From assembly GCA_016214855.1 (NCBI GenBank), contig JACRMT010000004.1, forward strand, positions 843,575-907,574: a stretch of DNA of 64,000 nt, in the 5' to 3' direction. This DNA is from Nitrospirota bacterium. GTDB taxonomy: Bacteria > Nitrospirota > Thermodesulfovibrionia > Thermodesulfovibrionales > UBA6898. Under the pieces are notes generated by a model that did not search any database, was not told where the DNA came from, and saw only the letters and a list, made by a program, of their open reading frames with translations. A program made the translations under genes and the position numbers. Positions within the stretch are counted from its first letter, which is position 1. Each line of letters starts with the position of its first letter. Below are positions 25,379 to 34,416 of the stretch, one piece after another.

Positions 25379-25864
25379 ATGAAAGATAAGATCTTATTCG
25401 TAACCAAAGGAGGTGAGCAATGCGACGAAGGCTTTTCTTATGCCCTTGAACTGGCAAAAACCCTCAATGTCTCCATAGAGACGCTGATCATGCAACCTGC
25501 CGATCTGACAACGCAGTTTGAAGACATTATGGCAGCTGCAGCATTTGCAGAGGCAGGCGACCTGAAGACCATGAAAGAGATCATGGAATGTGAGCAGAAG
25601 ACATGCAGGGAAAAACTTAACAACAGAATTGCAGAATTGGCCCGGAAAGCAGAAGAAACAGAGATCACCATGCTCTGCCACACATCGGAAGGTGACGTAG
25701 CAGCAGCAATAAAGGCATTCCTGAAGGACAGGCCCAATATCGACATGGTCCTGATCAGCCCTTCACTCTCAGAAAATAAAAAGACCATTGATATAAAAAA
25801 GCTTTTAAAGAATATTTCAAAACCCATTGTACATATCTCAAGACCGGCAACGGCAGAGATATAA
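25379..25864 (+). CDS. Usp-like protein with internal FAEA motif, module B
   Basis: 161 residues, paralogous to the protein at 15909. The start MKDKILFVTKGGEQCDEG aligns with that paralogue, and AAGGAG lies 8 nt upstream of ATG 25379. The internal helix is QFEDIMAAAAFAEAGDLKT. The C-terminal Usp-like strands (IDMVLISPS, PIVHIS) are present but the ATP loop is absent. It is the first gene of the module B operon and lies next to a stand-alone copy of the same motif. Confidence 0.87.
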   Translation: MKDKILFVTKGGEQCDEGFSYALELAKTLNVSIETLIMQPADLTTQFEDIMAAAAFAEAGDLKTMKEIMECEQKTCREKLNNRIAELARKAEETEITMLCHTSEGDVAAAIKAFLKDRPNIDMVLISPSLSENKKTIDIKKLLKNISKPIVHISRPATAEI

Positions 25865-25878
25865 GAAAGGAGATCACC

Positions 25879-26052
25879 ATGAAAGCAGCAGTATTTACAA
25901 AGTTTGACAGACTTATGGCAGCAGTAACCTTTGCAGAGGCAAATGAACACGCAACAGCCCGGGAATTCCTGCGCGAAGAAGAGCGCCCGGACAGAAGAGC
26001 AACGAACAGACCGGAGCTTCGTAAGAAGCAGACGATACAGAAATCACGCTAA
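25879..26052 (+). CDS. 57-residue FAEA-motif microprotein, module B
   Basis: Begins 14 nt after the Usp-like gene with AAAGGAG at 7-nt spacing. Residues 8-33 read KFDRLMAAVTFAEANEHAT then AREFLRE, and the C-terminal half is Arg/Lys-rich. It is 60% or more identical to the 3052-3228 protein in the motif. Unknown function; conserved operon position suggests a partner of the Usp-like proteins. Confidence 0.8.
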   Translation: MKAAVFTKFDRLMAAVTFAEANEHATAREFLREEERPDRRATNRPELRKKQTIQKSR

Positions 26053-26068
26053 TAAGAACGGAGGGACC

Positions 26069-26326
26069 ATGACAACAAGCGAGCAGAAAAAGAGAAAGAA
26101 ACCTGTAACACCCCTTATCCTCACCGGCATAGTTTCGGCCGGATTGTATATTGCCTTGCTCTCAAATCAGGATTTCCTGAACAACACCTTCGGCAAGGGC
26201 GGGCTCTTTGCCTTTCTGCCGATTATCACAGCATTCGTCTTCTCATACTTCCACGGCACATTTACCGGCCATTTCTGGACAATGCTCGGAATTGAGGCTT
26301 CAAAAAAGAAAATGGAGGTCAAATAA
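26069..26326 (+). CDS. small two-TM membrane protein of the module B operon
   Basis: 85 residues. A basic N-terminus is followed by two TMs (about 15-35 and 44-62) and a lysine-rich tail. CGGAGGG precedes ATG 26069. It is 2 nt from the TauE/SafE start. Unrecognised family; probably a membrane partner of the transporter, comparable in position to the membrane protein at 1423. Confidence 0.75.
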   Translation: MTTSEQKKRKKPVTPLILTGIVSAGLYIALLSNQDFLNNTFGKGGLFAFLPIITAFVFSYFHGTFTGHFWTMLGIEASKKKMEVK

Positions 26327-26328
26327 TA

Positions 26329-27417
26329 ATGCACGATTTAGCTTCAGCAGCAGCGAATTTCATAAACCTTGATCCTATAACCATCATCTATCTGTTCCTT
26401 GTCGGTTTTGTAGGAGGTCTTGTCAGCGGATTTATCGGTTCAGGAGGAGCATTCGTCCTTACACCCGGCATGATGAGCATGGGTGTGCCCGGCCTCGTGG
26501 CAGTGGCAAGTAATATGTGTCACAAATTCCCGAAGGCACTCGTCGGAGCAATCAAGAGGGCAAAATACGGGCAGGTCGATGTAAAGCTCGGCATTGTTCT
26601 CGGCATCTCGGCTGAGGCAGGCGTTCTGTACGGCGCACATATCCAGGAAAGCATTAAGAAGGCATTCGGTGATGCAGGTTCAAACCTCTATGTCAGCGTC
26701 TCCTTTGTCGTGGTGCTCGGCGTCGTCGGCATCTTTGTGCTCAGAGATGCATGGAAGACGTACAAGGCAGGAAATATGCACGCAGAAGAGAAGATGACCA
26801 AGCTTGCGAAATGGGTTCAGTCGGTCAACATTCCGGGCACCATGGTATATTTCAAAAGCCTGGATGCAAAGATCTCGATCCTCTTCACCATTCCGCTCGG
26901 TTTTGCAACAGGCATTCTCGCAGCAACGATCGCAGTTGGAGGCTTTGTCGGCGTTCCTTCCATGATCTATGTGCTTGGAGCACCAAGCCTCATGGCATCA
27001 GCGACAGAACTGGTCATCGCTTTTGTCATGGGCCTTGGCGGATCGTTCAAGTATGCGCTCAACGGCATGGTCGATATCAGGCTTGCCATGATCATTCTTG
27101 GCGGATCGCTCTTCGGGATTCAGCTCGGCGCAATGGGCACCACTTATGTTAAGCCCTTCATGATCAAGGTCGTTATGGGCCTGATTATGGTGATCGTACT
27201 CTTCAGCCGTGCGCTCATGGTCCCTGTGTATCTTTCCCAGCTGAATCTTATAGCACCGTTAACCGAGCAGACAACAAAGATACTGAAGAGCACGAGCTTT
27301 GCGATCATGATCTTTGCCCTTGCTCTCGGCGCCTTCATTGTTCTTAAGGCAATGTGGCAGGGCCGCAGGGCTGAACAGCGCGAGCATAAAGAAGCACTTG
27401 CACACTCAAAGGCCTGA
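26329..27417 (+). CDS. TauE/SafE family transporter, module B
   Basis: 362 residues. The first half-repeat is SGFIGSGGAFVLTPGMMSMG near 32. The second repeat is divergent (AATIAVGGFVGVPSMIYVLG near 204). A cytoplasmic loop at about 140-180 separates the halves. Followed 2 nt later by a tandem Usp gene with a GTG start. It is the third TauE/SafE gene in 28 kb; the divergence suggests a different substrate from the other two. Confidence 0.92.
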   Translation: MHDLASAAANFINLDPITIIYLFLVGFVGGLVSGFIGSGGAFVLTPGMMSMGVPGLVAVASNMCHKFPKALVGAIKRAKYGQVDVKLGIVLGISAEAGVLYGAHIQESIKKAFGDAGSNLYVSVSFVVVLGVVGIFVLRDAWKTYKAGNMHAEEKMTKLAKWVQSVNIPGTMVYFKSLDAKISILFTIPLGFATGILAATIAVGGFVGVPSMIYVLGAPSLMASATELVIAFVMGLGGSFKYALNGMVDIRLAMIILGGSLFGIQLGAMGTTYVKPFMIKVVMGLIMVIVLFSRALMVPVYLSQLNLIAPLTEQTTKILKSTSFAIMIFALALGAFIVLKAMWQGRRAEQREHKEALAHSKA

Positions 27418-27419
27418 TC

Positions 27420-28274
27420 GTGGCCAAATACAGAAAGATCCTGGTTGCGATAGACGGATCATTGTCGAGCATGCATGCGCTGAGGGAATCTTTTAAATTT
27501 GCGGAGGCGGAAAAATGCTGGATGACCGTGGTATCGGTCATCCCTCCATACCTCGGGGACCTGGATACGACCAGTGTCGGTAATGTTATAGCCTCCATGC
27601 GCAAGCCGTGTGAAGATGCCCTTGCAGAAGCTGCGCGTCTTGCAGAAGAAGCGAAGATCATGGTCAGAACGACCTGCGAAGAAGGAGAAATGCACGAGCG
27701 GATCGTAGACCTGTCCGACGCGGAAAATTACGATCTTATTGTCATGGGCAGGAGAGGTCATCACAATCTTGAGAGGGCCCTTGTCGGGAGCGTTACGGCA
27801 AGGGTCATCGGGTACAGCAACAAGGACGTTCTTGTTGTTCCCAAGGATGCAACGGTCGGCTGGCAAAAGATCCTGATCGCAACGGACGGCTCAAAATTCA
27901 GTGAAGCTGCTACGGAAAAAGCTATCGACTTTGCCGTATCCTATGGAGGAGAGCTGATCATCCTTTCTGTGGTGGATGTGCCGGCCGAATTCTACGGCGA
28001 GTCGCCTGAGGCCTGGGACAATCTCGTTGTCAAGGCCCGGACTTACCTGGATAAGGCAAAACAGAAGGCAGAAGCATCAGGGATCAGGGTGCAGGCCTTC
28101 ATCAGAGAAACAGAGACTTGGCAGGCTATCATAGATATGGCTGCTGAAACGAAGGCAGATACCATCATCATGGGTTCCCACGGACGGACCGGACTGAAAA
28201 GACTGCTCATGGGCAGCGTCACAGAAAAGGTGATCGGTCACGCCCCCTGCCCCGTGCTGGTGGTTAAGGGATAG
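27420..28274 (+). CDS. tandem-domain universal stress protein, module B
   Basis: 284 residues from GTG 27420. Two UspA domains with ILVAIDGSLSSM and ILIATDGSKFSE at the strand 1 positions. Nucleotide loops GRRG...GS and GSHG...GS are both intact. The C-terminus (GSHGRTGLKRLLMGSVTEKV) is nearly identical to that of the Usp at 2156. Last gene of the operon. Confidence 0.92.
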   Translation: MAKYRKILVAIDGSLSSMHALRESFKFAEAEKCWMTVVSVIPPYLGDLDTTSVGNVIASMRKPCEDALAEAARLAEEAKIMVRTTCEEGEMHERIVDLSDAENYDLIVMGRRGHHNLERALVGSVTARVIGYSNKDVLVVPKDATVGWQKILIATDGSKFSEAATEKAIDFAVSYGGELIILSVVDVPAEFYGESPEAWDNLVVKARTYLDKAKQKAEASGIRVQAFIRETETWQAIIDMAAETKADTIIMGSHGRTGLKRLLMGSVTEKVIGHAPCPVLVVKG

Positions 28275-28330
28275 TGGAATAGGTCAAGGTTGAGGCTGGG
28301 GTTAAGGCAAAGAGCGGGAGCCTCCCCCGT

Positions 28331-29593
28331 TCATGCGGGATGAGCTGCAGCTGACTGCTTCGGAAACGTAATACTGAAGACAGTGCCCTTCGGCGATGAC
28401 TCTGCGCTGATAGCCCCTCCATGGGAAGAGATGATCTTATGCACGATCGCAAGACCGAGACCGGTGCCGCGCTCCTTGGTGGTGTAAAAGGGAAGAAATA
28501 TCTTGTCCCTGATATTGTCCGGGATTCCGTGGCCCGTGTCCCTTATGGTCAACTGTATGTCCTCATTATCCTGTGCAGAGGAGATCATGATGGCGCCGCC
28601 TTCAGGCATAGCCTCAACAGCATTCTGAAGCAGATTCGAGATCGCCTGACGAATAAAGACCTCATCAGCCTTCATCGCGAGACCTGCGGGCGTGTCCATC
28701 GTTATCCTGATCTTCTTCTCTCTCTCCTCAATTGTTTCGACACAGCTTTTTATCACCGCAACCAGATCCATGCGGCCGAAAACAGGGGCCGCAGGCCGCG
28801 CAAAGGTGAGAAAGTCGGCGATGATCCGGTCCATGACTATGACTTCATTGTTAATGGCAATTACGGCAGGCTTCAGTGCATCGTCGACTTTTTTTGACAG
28901 GATCCTGGTATAGCCTGAAATAACAGCCATGGGGTTTCTCAGCTCGTGCGCAATGCCTGCCGACATCTCCCCAAGCGTCGAAAGGCGGTCTCTCAATTCC
29001 TTCTGAGACTGGAAAGCCTTGAGCTCTGTCAAATCGGTAAATACGAGGAGATGGCCGATGACCGCCTGCGAACTGTCCTTCAACGGCGAAAGCGCAAGAC
29101 CGATCCAGAGCCTCTTGCCGTTGCTGCAGGTATATGCAGTTTCAGCTCGCAGAACCACTTTCCTGTCCTCTATCATCTCTCTGATCGGGCTGCGGAAGAT
29201 CCGGCCGCATGGCTTTCCGATCGCGTCTTCTTCCCTGATCTCAAGTATTGCAACGGCAGCCGCGTTGACTCTCGTTACCGTAAGGTTCCGGTCAAAGCTT
29301 ACAACCCCGCTTGGCACGGATTGTATGATATTTTCGTTGTACAGTTCGACAGAAGTTGCCCGCTCCTCTGCCCTGCTCCTGAGCGCCTCGAGCTCGCGTT
29401 CCTTCTCCTTCAGTTTGGACATGAGGTCATGGAACGTATCGACCACAAACGTTACCTGGGTTCTTTCGCGTGTCTCCTGCTCATCCCGCTTTTTCTGGTA
29501 CGCGATAATCTGTCTCATTACAAAAAAAGCGATAAGAATGACTATGCCGGCAACGGATGAGATAAGGGCTATCTGGATATGCTGGATGTTCAT
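28331..29593 (-). CDS. PAS-domain sensor histidine kinase
   Basis: 420 residues. A single N-terminal TM (about 7-28) and a coiled linker lead to a PAS domain (about 85-205, IIQSVPSGVVSFDRNL). HisKA follows with MSAGIAHELRNPMAVISGY and HATPase_c with DTGHGIP and GTGLGLAI. It lies in a minus-strand run with the prepilin peptidase gene 27 nt upstream. The cognate regulator is not adjacent; the receiver Lon or one of the NtrC proteins are possible partners (speculative). Confidence 0.9.
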   Translation of the reverse strand: MNIQHIQIALISSVAGIVILIAFFVMRQIIAYQKKRDEQETRERTQVTFVVDTFHDLMSKLKEKERELEALRSRAEERATSVELYNENIIQSVPSGVVSFDRNLTVTRVNAAAVAILEIREEDAIGKPCGRIFRSPIREMIEDRKVVLRAETAYTCSNGKRLWIGLALSPLKDSSQAVIGHLLVFTDLTELKAFQSQKELRDRLSTLGEMSAGIAHELRNPMAVISGYTRILSKKVDDALKPAVIAINNEVIVMDRIIADFLTFARPAAPVFGRMDLVAVIKSCVETIEEREKKIRITMDTPAGLAMKADEVFIRQAISNLLQNAVEAMPEGGAIMISSAQDNEDIQLTIRDTGHGIPDNIRDKIFLPFYTTKERGTGLGLAIVHKIISSHGGAISAESSPKGTVFSITFPKQSAAAHPA

Positions 29594-29620
29594 GCTACAA
29601 CATCACGCTTCTTTTCATGC

Positions 29621-30406
29621 TCATCTCCGGTACAGATACCAGATAATGATCTCCTGGCCGAAAAAGAGCGTGACCATTGCACCGAGCGCGAGGAACGGGC
29701 CAAAGGGTATCTGACTGCCCTTTTCCCTGCCGCGAAGAAGCATCATAAAAATGCCGATGACCGATCCGAAGAGACTGCCGAAGAAGGTTGTAAGGATGAC
29801 ACCCTTCCATCCCAAAAAACCTCCGATCATAGCCATCAATTTGATGTCTCCGCCGCCCATGGCCTCTTTTTTCAGGATCTTTTCTCCTGCAACTGCAATG
29901 AAATAATAGAAGAAGAACCCTGATGCAGCGCCGATGAAGGACGCCTGCCAACCCAGCGCGCCTGCCCTCATAAACGGGTCCGGCAGTATGAGCGAGCCCG
30001 CAAGAAGTCCAAGAGGTATGCCCGGAAGGGATATCCGGTCCGGAATGATCTGAAAATCAAGGTCAATGAAGGTTATGACGAGCAGCGCTGAACAAAAGAG
30101 CGCGTAGATCAGGAACGGCCAGTCCGGGCCGAACCGCCAGAGAAGAAAAATATACAAAAGAGCGTTCAGCGCCTCAACAAGGGGATACCGCAGCGATATG
30201 GGAGCCTTGCAGGTCCGGCACTTGCCGCCAAGCAGCAGAAAGCTCAGAATAGGAATATTATCCCATGGTCTGATAGGGTTGCTGCAGGACGTACAGCGTG
30301 AAGAAGGCCATACGATCGAACAATCGCGTGGCATCCGATAGATGCATACGTTCAGAAACGATCCGATAAGAGAACCGAATATAAAAACAATGCCGTACAG
30401 TATCAC
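29621..30406 (-). CDS. pilD: prepilin peptidase / N-methyltransferase (type IV pilus or type II secretion)
   Basis: 261 residues, polytopic. N-terminal zinc motifs CTSC and CRTC (about 39-72) belong to the methyltransferase part. The aspartate protease part has FIDLDFQIIPD and MGGGDIKLMA, the two catalytic Asp sites of A24 peptidases. GTG start, directly abutting the upstream gene stop. It would cleave and N-methylate pilins; the GspC-like gene at 57004 may belong to the same pathway. Confidence 0.93.
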   Translation of the reverse strand: MILYGIVFIFGSLIGSFLNVCIYRMPRDCSIVWPSSRCTSCSNPIRPWDNIPILSFLLLGGKCRTCKAPISLRYPLVEALNALLYIFLLWRFGPDWPFLIYALFCSALLVITFIDLDFQIIPDRISLPGIPLGLLAGSLILPDPFMRAGALGWQASFIGAASGFFFYYFIAVAGEKILKKEAMGGGDIKLMAMIGGFLGWKGVILTTFFGSLFGSVIGIFMMLLRGREKGSQIPFGPFLALGAMVTLFFGQEIIIWYLYRR

Positions 30407-30718
30407 CTATTCCGAAACCCTGCCTATCTCTGCGACCCTGGTCTTCAGGTCCTCAATGGTCTTTTCAAGCTTGCTGATCTCAGCAACTGCCTCTGCTATG
30501 ACCGAATCCCTCAGGATATTCTTGTCGTGATGGTCCTTCAGTGCCAGAACGCGTTCGCCGATCTTTTTCAAGAGTTCCTCACGGGTCTTGGCCATACGGT
30601 CAGATTCATAGAGGAGCCTGAATATGGCAATCTCGATCTTCAGCCGTTCGGCAAACACAGTCGAGAACCAGCGCACCCGTTCCAGACCTTTTCTGAAATC
30701 GTCTATTATTTTCTTCAC
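30407..30718 (-). CDS. small coiled-coil protein
   Basis: 103 residues from GTG 30718, which follows GGAGG at 9-nt spacing. Almost entirely alpha-helical and charged (VKKIIDDFRKGLERVRW at the start, EISKLEKTIEDLKTRVAEI at the end), suggesting a coiled-coil oligomer. No family recognised. It lies between recG and the prepilin peptidase gene with no gaps, so it is in the same operon. Confidence 0.7.
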   Translation of the reverse strand: MKKIIDDFRKGLERVRWFSTVFAERLKIEIAIFRLLYESDRMAKTREELLKKIGERVLALKDHHDKNILRDSVIAEAVAEISKLEKTIEDLKTRVAEIGRVSE

Positions 30719-30731
30719 GTTCCCGCCTCCG

Positions 30732-32810
30732 CTACCCGGTCTTGAAGAGGTCAACTCTTCCTTTCCAGAATACATCAAGATGCTCTTTTAGAAAAGGTAA
30801 TTCTTTAAGTTCGGCATCTTTTTCGATGATGCTGAAAGCCTCTTTCTTTGCCGCCTCCAGTACCGCTGCATCCCGGATAATGTTTGCGTTGCGCAGATCC
30901 GGCAGACCGGCCTGGCGCGTGCCGAGGAACTCTCCGGGCCCCCGGATATCGAGGTCCTCTTCTGCGATCCTGAAGCCGTCATTGGTCCTGACCATGATAT
31001 CCAGCCTGCGCCTTGCATCCTCACCAACAGGCTGATACGCGATCAGGATGCAGCAGGAACTGTCAGCGCCTCTTCCTACCCTCCCCCGCAGCTGGTGCAG
31101 CTGGCTGAGGCCGAAGCGCTCGGCATGAACGATCAGCATGACCGAGGCGTTCGGGACATCGACCCCCACCTCGATAACCGTTGTGCTTACAAGAAGGTCG
31201 ATCTCCTTTTTTTTGAAAAGGCTCATAACCTCTGCACGCTCTGCGGTCTTCATCCGTCCGTGAACAAGCCCGACCCGGAACTCGGGGAATTTCCGGGCAA
31301 ATGCCTCCCTGCCCTGCAGTGCTGTTTTCAGTTTCATCTTCTCGGACTCTTCTATGGCAGGGTACACGACATAGGCCTGCCTTGCCCTGCCCAGTTCGTC
31401 CCTGAGCACTGCGTAGATCTCATCCTTTTTTGTCGATTCTATCCACGTTGTCTGTACCGGCCTTCTGTTTGGCGGCAGTTCATCGATCACCGAGCAGTCA
31501 AGATCGCCATACAGCGTGAGCGCAAGAGATCTCGGAATGGGCGTTGCAGTCATCACCAGCACATCCGGATTCATGCCCTTCTTTCTGAGCACTGCCCTCT
31601 GCATAACACCGAACTTGTGCTGCTCGTCAATCACAGCGAGGCCGAGCTTCCTGAACGATACCTTCTCCTGAATGAGCGCATGGGTACCGATAATAATGTC
31701 AGGAGAAGAAGAACCCTCAGCCTTAACACCATCTTTCCGGGCGCCCCCGGTCATCAGCTGTACGGTCAGGCCTAGCTGTTCGATCATCCCGTGGATATTG
31801 ATGTAATGCTGCTCTGCAAGGATGCCGGTAGGAGCCATCAGCGCTGCCTGATACCCTGATTCAACAGCATCGAGCATGGCTGCAAGCGCTACAATGGTCT
31901 TTCCGCAGCCGACATCCCCCTGGATAAGACGGTTCATCGGACGGGGCTGCTGCATGTCCTTTCTGATCTCCTCCATAACGCGCTTCTGCGCTGCAGTGAG
32001 TTCAAACGGGAACTGCTCAAGAAGAGCCTTCCTGAGTATTCCCTTTGGCCTGAAGCGTATCCCCTTTTCCCTGCCGGCCGTCTCCCTGAGCACGGCAAGA
32101 CCGAGTCCAAAGAAAAAGAACTCATCAAATATCATGCGACGGTGATAATTCGTCCTGCCCCGGTTAAGGTCTGTGAGATGATCAGCGTTCCGCGGAAAAT
32201 GCAGTTCCCGGACAGTCTCCTGAAGCGCCGGCAGATCATTTCTGGCGAGGATGTCAGGAGGAAGGGGATCACGCAGGGCTGCAGCGTGCGCTCCGATGAT
32301 CGAGAACATGATCTTCCGGAACTGCTTCTGGCTGATACCTTCTGTAAGGCTGTAGAACGGCACAACCCTTCCGGTATGGATCAGGGCGTCGGCATCGTCC
32401 GGCAGCGTCTCATACTCCGGTCCTTCCATTACTAACGGCGGCATATCCCGGGTGTTCTGTTTTACCAGCCCGCTCACGACAAGAGACTGCCCCATCTTAA
32501 AGGTCCTTTTCAGATAAGGCTGATTAAACCACGTGAGCTTCAGATAGCCGGCAGTGTCCGTGATAATCGCTTCGAGGATATTGAGCTTTTGGCCTTTGGC
32601 CTTGAGAGAGACGATAGTCCCTGAAACCGTTTCTCTGCTGCCGGGCTGGAGATGCGTAATAGGCTTGAACGCTGAACGGTCTTCGTAGCGAAAAGGGAGA
32701 TAATGGAAGGCGTCCGTGATGGTTCTGATACCGAGGCTTGCAAGAAGCCGGGCCTTGTGGGGCCCGACCCCTTTTACGAATTGTGTGGAGAGGCCTGTGC
32801 TGTCAGGCAT
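30732..32810 (-). CDS. recG: ATP-dependent DNA helicase RecG
   Basis: 692 residues, matching E. coli RecG in length. Wedge/OB domain to about 260; helicase motif I GDVGCGKT (near 302), motif II DEQH (near 398), motif III TATPIPRS, and motif VI QLRGRVGRG (near 590). It remodels stalled forks and Holliday junctions. Its start overlaps the nusA stop by 8 nt. Confidence 0.97.
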   Translation of the reverse strand: MPDSTGLSTQFVKGVGPHKARLLASLGIRTITDAFHYLPFRYEDRSAFKPITHLQPGSRETVSGTIVSLKAKGQKLNILEAIITDTAGYLKLTWFNQPYLKRTFKMGQSLVVSGLVKQNTRDMPPLVMEGPEYETLPDDADALIHTGRVVPFYSLTEGISQKQFRKIMFSIIGAHAAALRDPLPPDILARNDLPALQETVRELHFPRNADHLTDLNRGRTNYHRRMIFDEFFFFGLGLAVLRETAGREKGIRFRPKGILRKALLEQFPFELTAAQKRVMEEIRKDMQQPRPMNRLIQGDVGCGKTIVALAAMLDAVESGYQAALMAPTGILAEQHYINIHGMIEQLGLTVQLMTGGARKDGVKAEGSSSPDIIIGTHALIQEKVSFRKLGLAVIDEQHKFGVMQRAVLRKKGMNPDVLVMTATPIPRSLALTLYGDLDCSVIDELPPNRRPVQTTWIESTKKDEIYAVLRDELGRARQAYVVYPAIEESEKMKLKTALQGREAFARKFPEFRVGLVHGRMKTAERAEVMSLFKKKEIDLLVSTTVIEVGVDVPNASVMLIVHAERFGLSQLHQLRGRVGRGADSSCCILIAYQPVGEDARRRLDIMVRTNDGFRIAEEDLDIRGPGEFLGTRQAGLPDLRNANIIRDAAVLEAAKKEAFSIIEKDAELKELPFLKEHLDVFWKGRVDLFKTG

Positions 32811-33924
32811 CTACAGACGGCATCTCTTTTTTCTGGGACTCCTTTTTCATGGAATCCTCAAGCGCCTTGTCTGTCTCTTCCAACCGTATCTTTGAATATT
32901 CCGTGTCGCTTATGATATCAATGTCCCAGCCGGTCAGCTTCATGGCAAGCCTCACGTTCTGGCCTTTCTTGCCGATCGCAAGCGAGAGCTGCTGGTCGTT
33001 CACCACCACCATGGCGGTCTTATCATCCTCGTTCACGCCGATCTTCTCGACGCTGGCCGGGCTGAGTGCACGGGCAATGAGCGTCCTCGGTTCATCTGTC
33101 CAGGGAATGATGTCAATGCGCTCGCCCCTGAGTTCACGGACAATGGCCTGCACCCGTGTTCCCTTCATGCCGACGCATGAACCGACAGGGTCGACAGCAG
33201 TGTCTTTTGATGTAACCGCGATCTTTGTGCGTTCTCCCGGCTCGCGAACAATGCTCTTTATAATGACAAGGCCTTCGGTGATCTCAGGCACTTCCATCCT
33301 GAACAGCTCGCCGACAAATTGGGGCGATGTCCTGCTGATAATGATCTCAGGACCCTTCGACGAGACCTTGACCTCTTCAACGATCGCCTTGACAACATCA
33401 CCGCGCTTCAGGTTCTCTGTCGGCAGCGTATCCTTTATTGCAAGGTAAGCTTCTGTCTTGCCGAGATTGATAAAATAAGCGCCCTTTTCCTTTCGCATGA
33501 CAGAGCCGCTCACGATCTGGCCGGTCCGGTCCTTGAACTCGCTGAAGATGACATCGCGCTCTGCTTCACGCACCCTCTGGAATATGACCTGCTTCGCGGT
33601 CTGGGCAGCTATCCTGCCGAGGTCGTGGAGATCAAGAGGAAAATCAACCGTATCACCTTCCTTCTTCTCCGGATCGATGGCCTGGGCATCCTTGACAGAG
33701 ATCTCCTGATCAGGATCAGCCACTGCTGCGACGACCTGCTTCGTCTCATACACGCTGATATCGCACTTTTTTCTGTCAATGGTCAGATGAATATTCATCC
33801 TGCCGCCATATTTCTTTCTCATGGCAGAAAGCAGCGCTGATTCGAGCGCCTCGACCATGATCTCCTTCGAGATGCCCTTTTCCCTGCTTATCTGTTCAAT
33901 TACGTGACACAGTTCTTTTGTCAT
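32803..33924 (-). CDS. nusA: transcription termination/antitermination factor NusA
   Basis: 373 residues: N-terminal polymerase-binding domain (about 1-125), S1 domain (about 135-200, GQIVSGSVMRKEKGAYFINL) and two KH domains (KIAVTSKDTAVDPVGSCVGM near 236, VVNDQQLSLAIGKKGQNV near 310). It lacks the acidic repeat C-terminus of E. coli NusA, as in most bacteria. Overlaps rimP by 4 nt and recG by 8 nt. Confidence 0.97.
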   Translation of the reverse strand: MTKELCHVIEQISREKGISKEIMVEALESALLSAMRKKYGGRMNIHLTIDRKKCDISVYETKQVVAAVADPDQEISVKDAQAIDPEKKEGDTVDFPLDLHDLGRIAAQTAKQVIFQRVREAERDVIFSEFKDRTGQIVSGSVMRKEKGAYFINLGKTEAYLAIKDTLPTENLKRGDVVKAIVEEVKVSSKGPEIIISRTSPQFVGELFRMEVPEITEGLVIIKSIVREPGERTKIAVTSKDTAVDPVGSCVGMKGTRVQAIVRELRGERIDIIPWTDEPRTLIARALSPASVEKIGVNEDDKTAMVVVNDQQLSLAIGKKGQNVRLAMKLTGWDIDIISDTEYSKIRLEETDKALEDSMKKESQKKEMPSVDA

Positions 33925-34385
33925 TTCAGTTCTATCTCCAATCTTGCCCGAGAGATGGTATCAAAGGGTATGAGCAGGTCCTGCCCGTCCCCGGTTATCA
34001 GGGTTATCACATCGCCCTGGACATCCATGATCCTGCCGATGACCACATTCTGGCCGCCAGCAGTCTTTTCCTTCATTACAACCTTTGCCAACCTTCCCCT
34101 TGACTGCTCATAATGTTTCAACTTCTTCAGCTGCCGGTCAAGCCCCGGGGAAGAGACCTCCAGCACAAAGGCAGTCGGTATAGGGTCCTCTACATCGATG
34201 AGCGCTGAAAGAGACCTGCTGAATTTCGCGCATTCATCCAGAGAGACCCCCTCTTCCTTGTCAAGATAGACCCGAACAAACGGATTCCTCGCATTGCCCA
34301 CGATCTCGACGTCATAGACCCGGACCCCATGCTGTTGAGCAATGGATTCTGCCAACACCGCTATCTTTTCCTGTATTTCTTCCAT
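33921..34385 (-). CDS. rimP: ribosome maturation factor RimP
   Basis: About 154 residues from ATG 34385: N-terminal alpha/beta domain (VRVYDVEIVGNARNPFVRVY, EGVSLDECAKFSRSL, EVSSPGLDR) and a C-terminal Sm-like barrel (LAKVVMKEKTAGGQNVVIGR). A GTG at 34412 would add nine residues. It heads the rimP-nusA-recG operon; a terminator-like hairpin sits just before the preferred start. Confidence 0.93.
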   Translation of the reverse strand: MEEIQEKIAVLAESIAQQHGVRVYDVEIVGNARNPFVRVYLDKEEGVSLDECAKFSRSLSALIDVEDPIPTAFVLEVSSPGLDRQLKKLKHYEQSRGRLAKVVMKEKTAGGQNVVIGRIMDVQGDVITLITGDGQDLLIPFDTISRARLEIELK

Positions 34386-34394
34386 AGAAAACAA

Positions 34395-34416
34395 AAGAGC
34401 GGGAAAGCCCACTCTT
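34395..34416 (-). promoter_or_regulatory. terminator-like hairpin in the rimP leader
   Basis: On the minus strand AAGAGTGGG-CTTT-CCCGCTCTT is a 9-bp stem with one G-T pair, followed by TTGTTTTCT and then the rimP ATG. This is the expected geometry of an attenuator at the head of an operon encoding NusA. Confidence 0.55.

Noticed and set aside
28275..28330. Possible terminator between the Usp and PAS kinase genes
   Set aside because: Only a short CGGGAG/CTCCCCCG-type stem without a T-tract.
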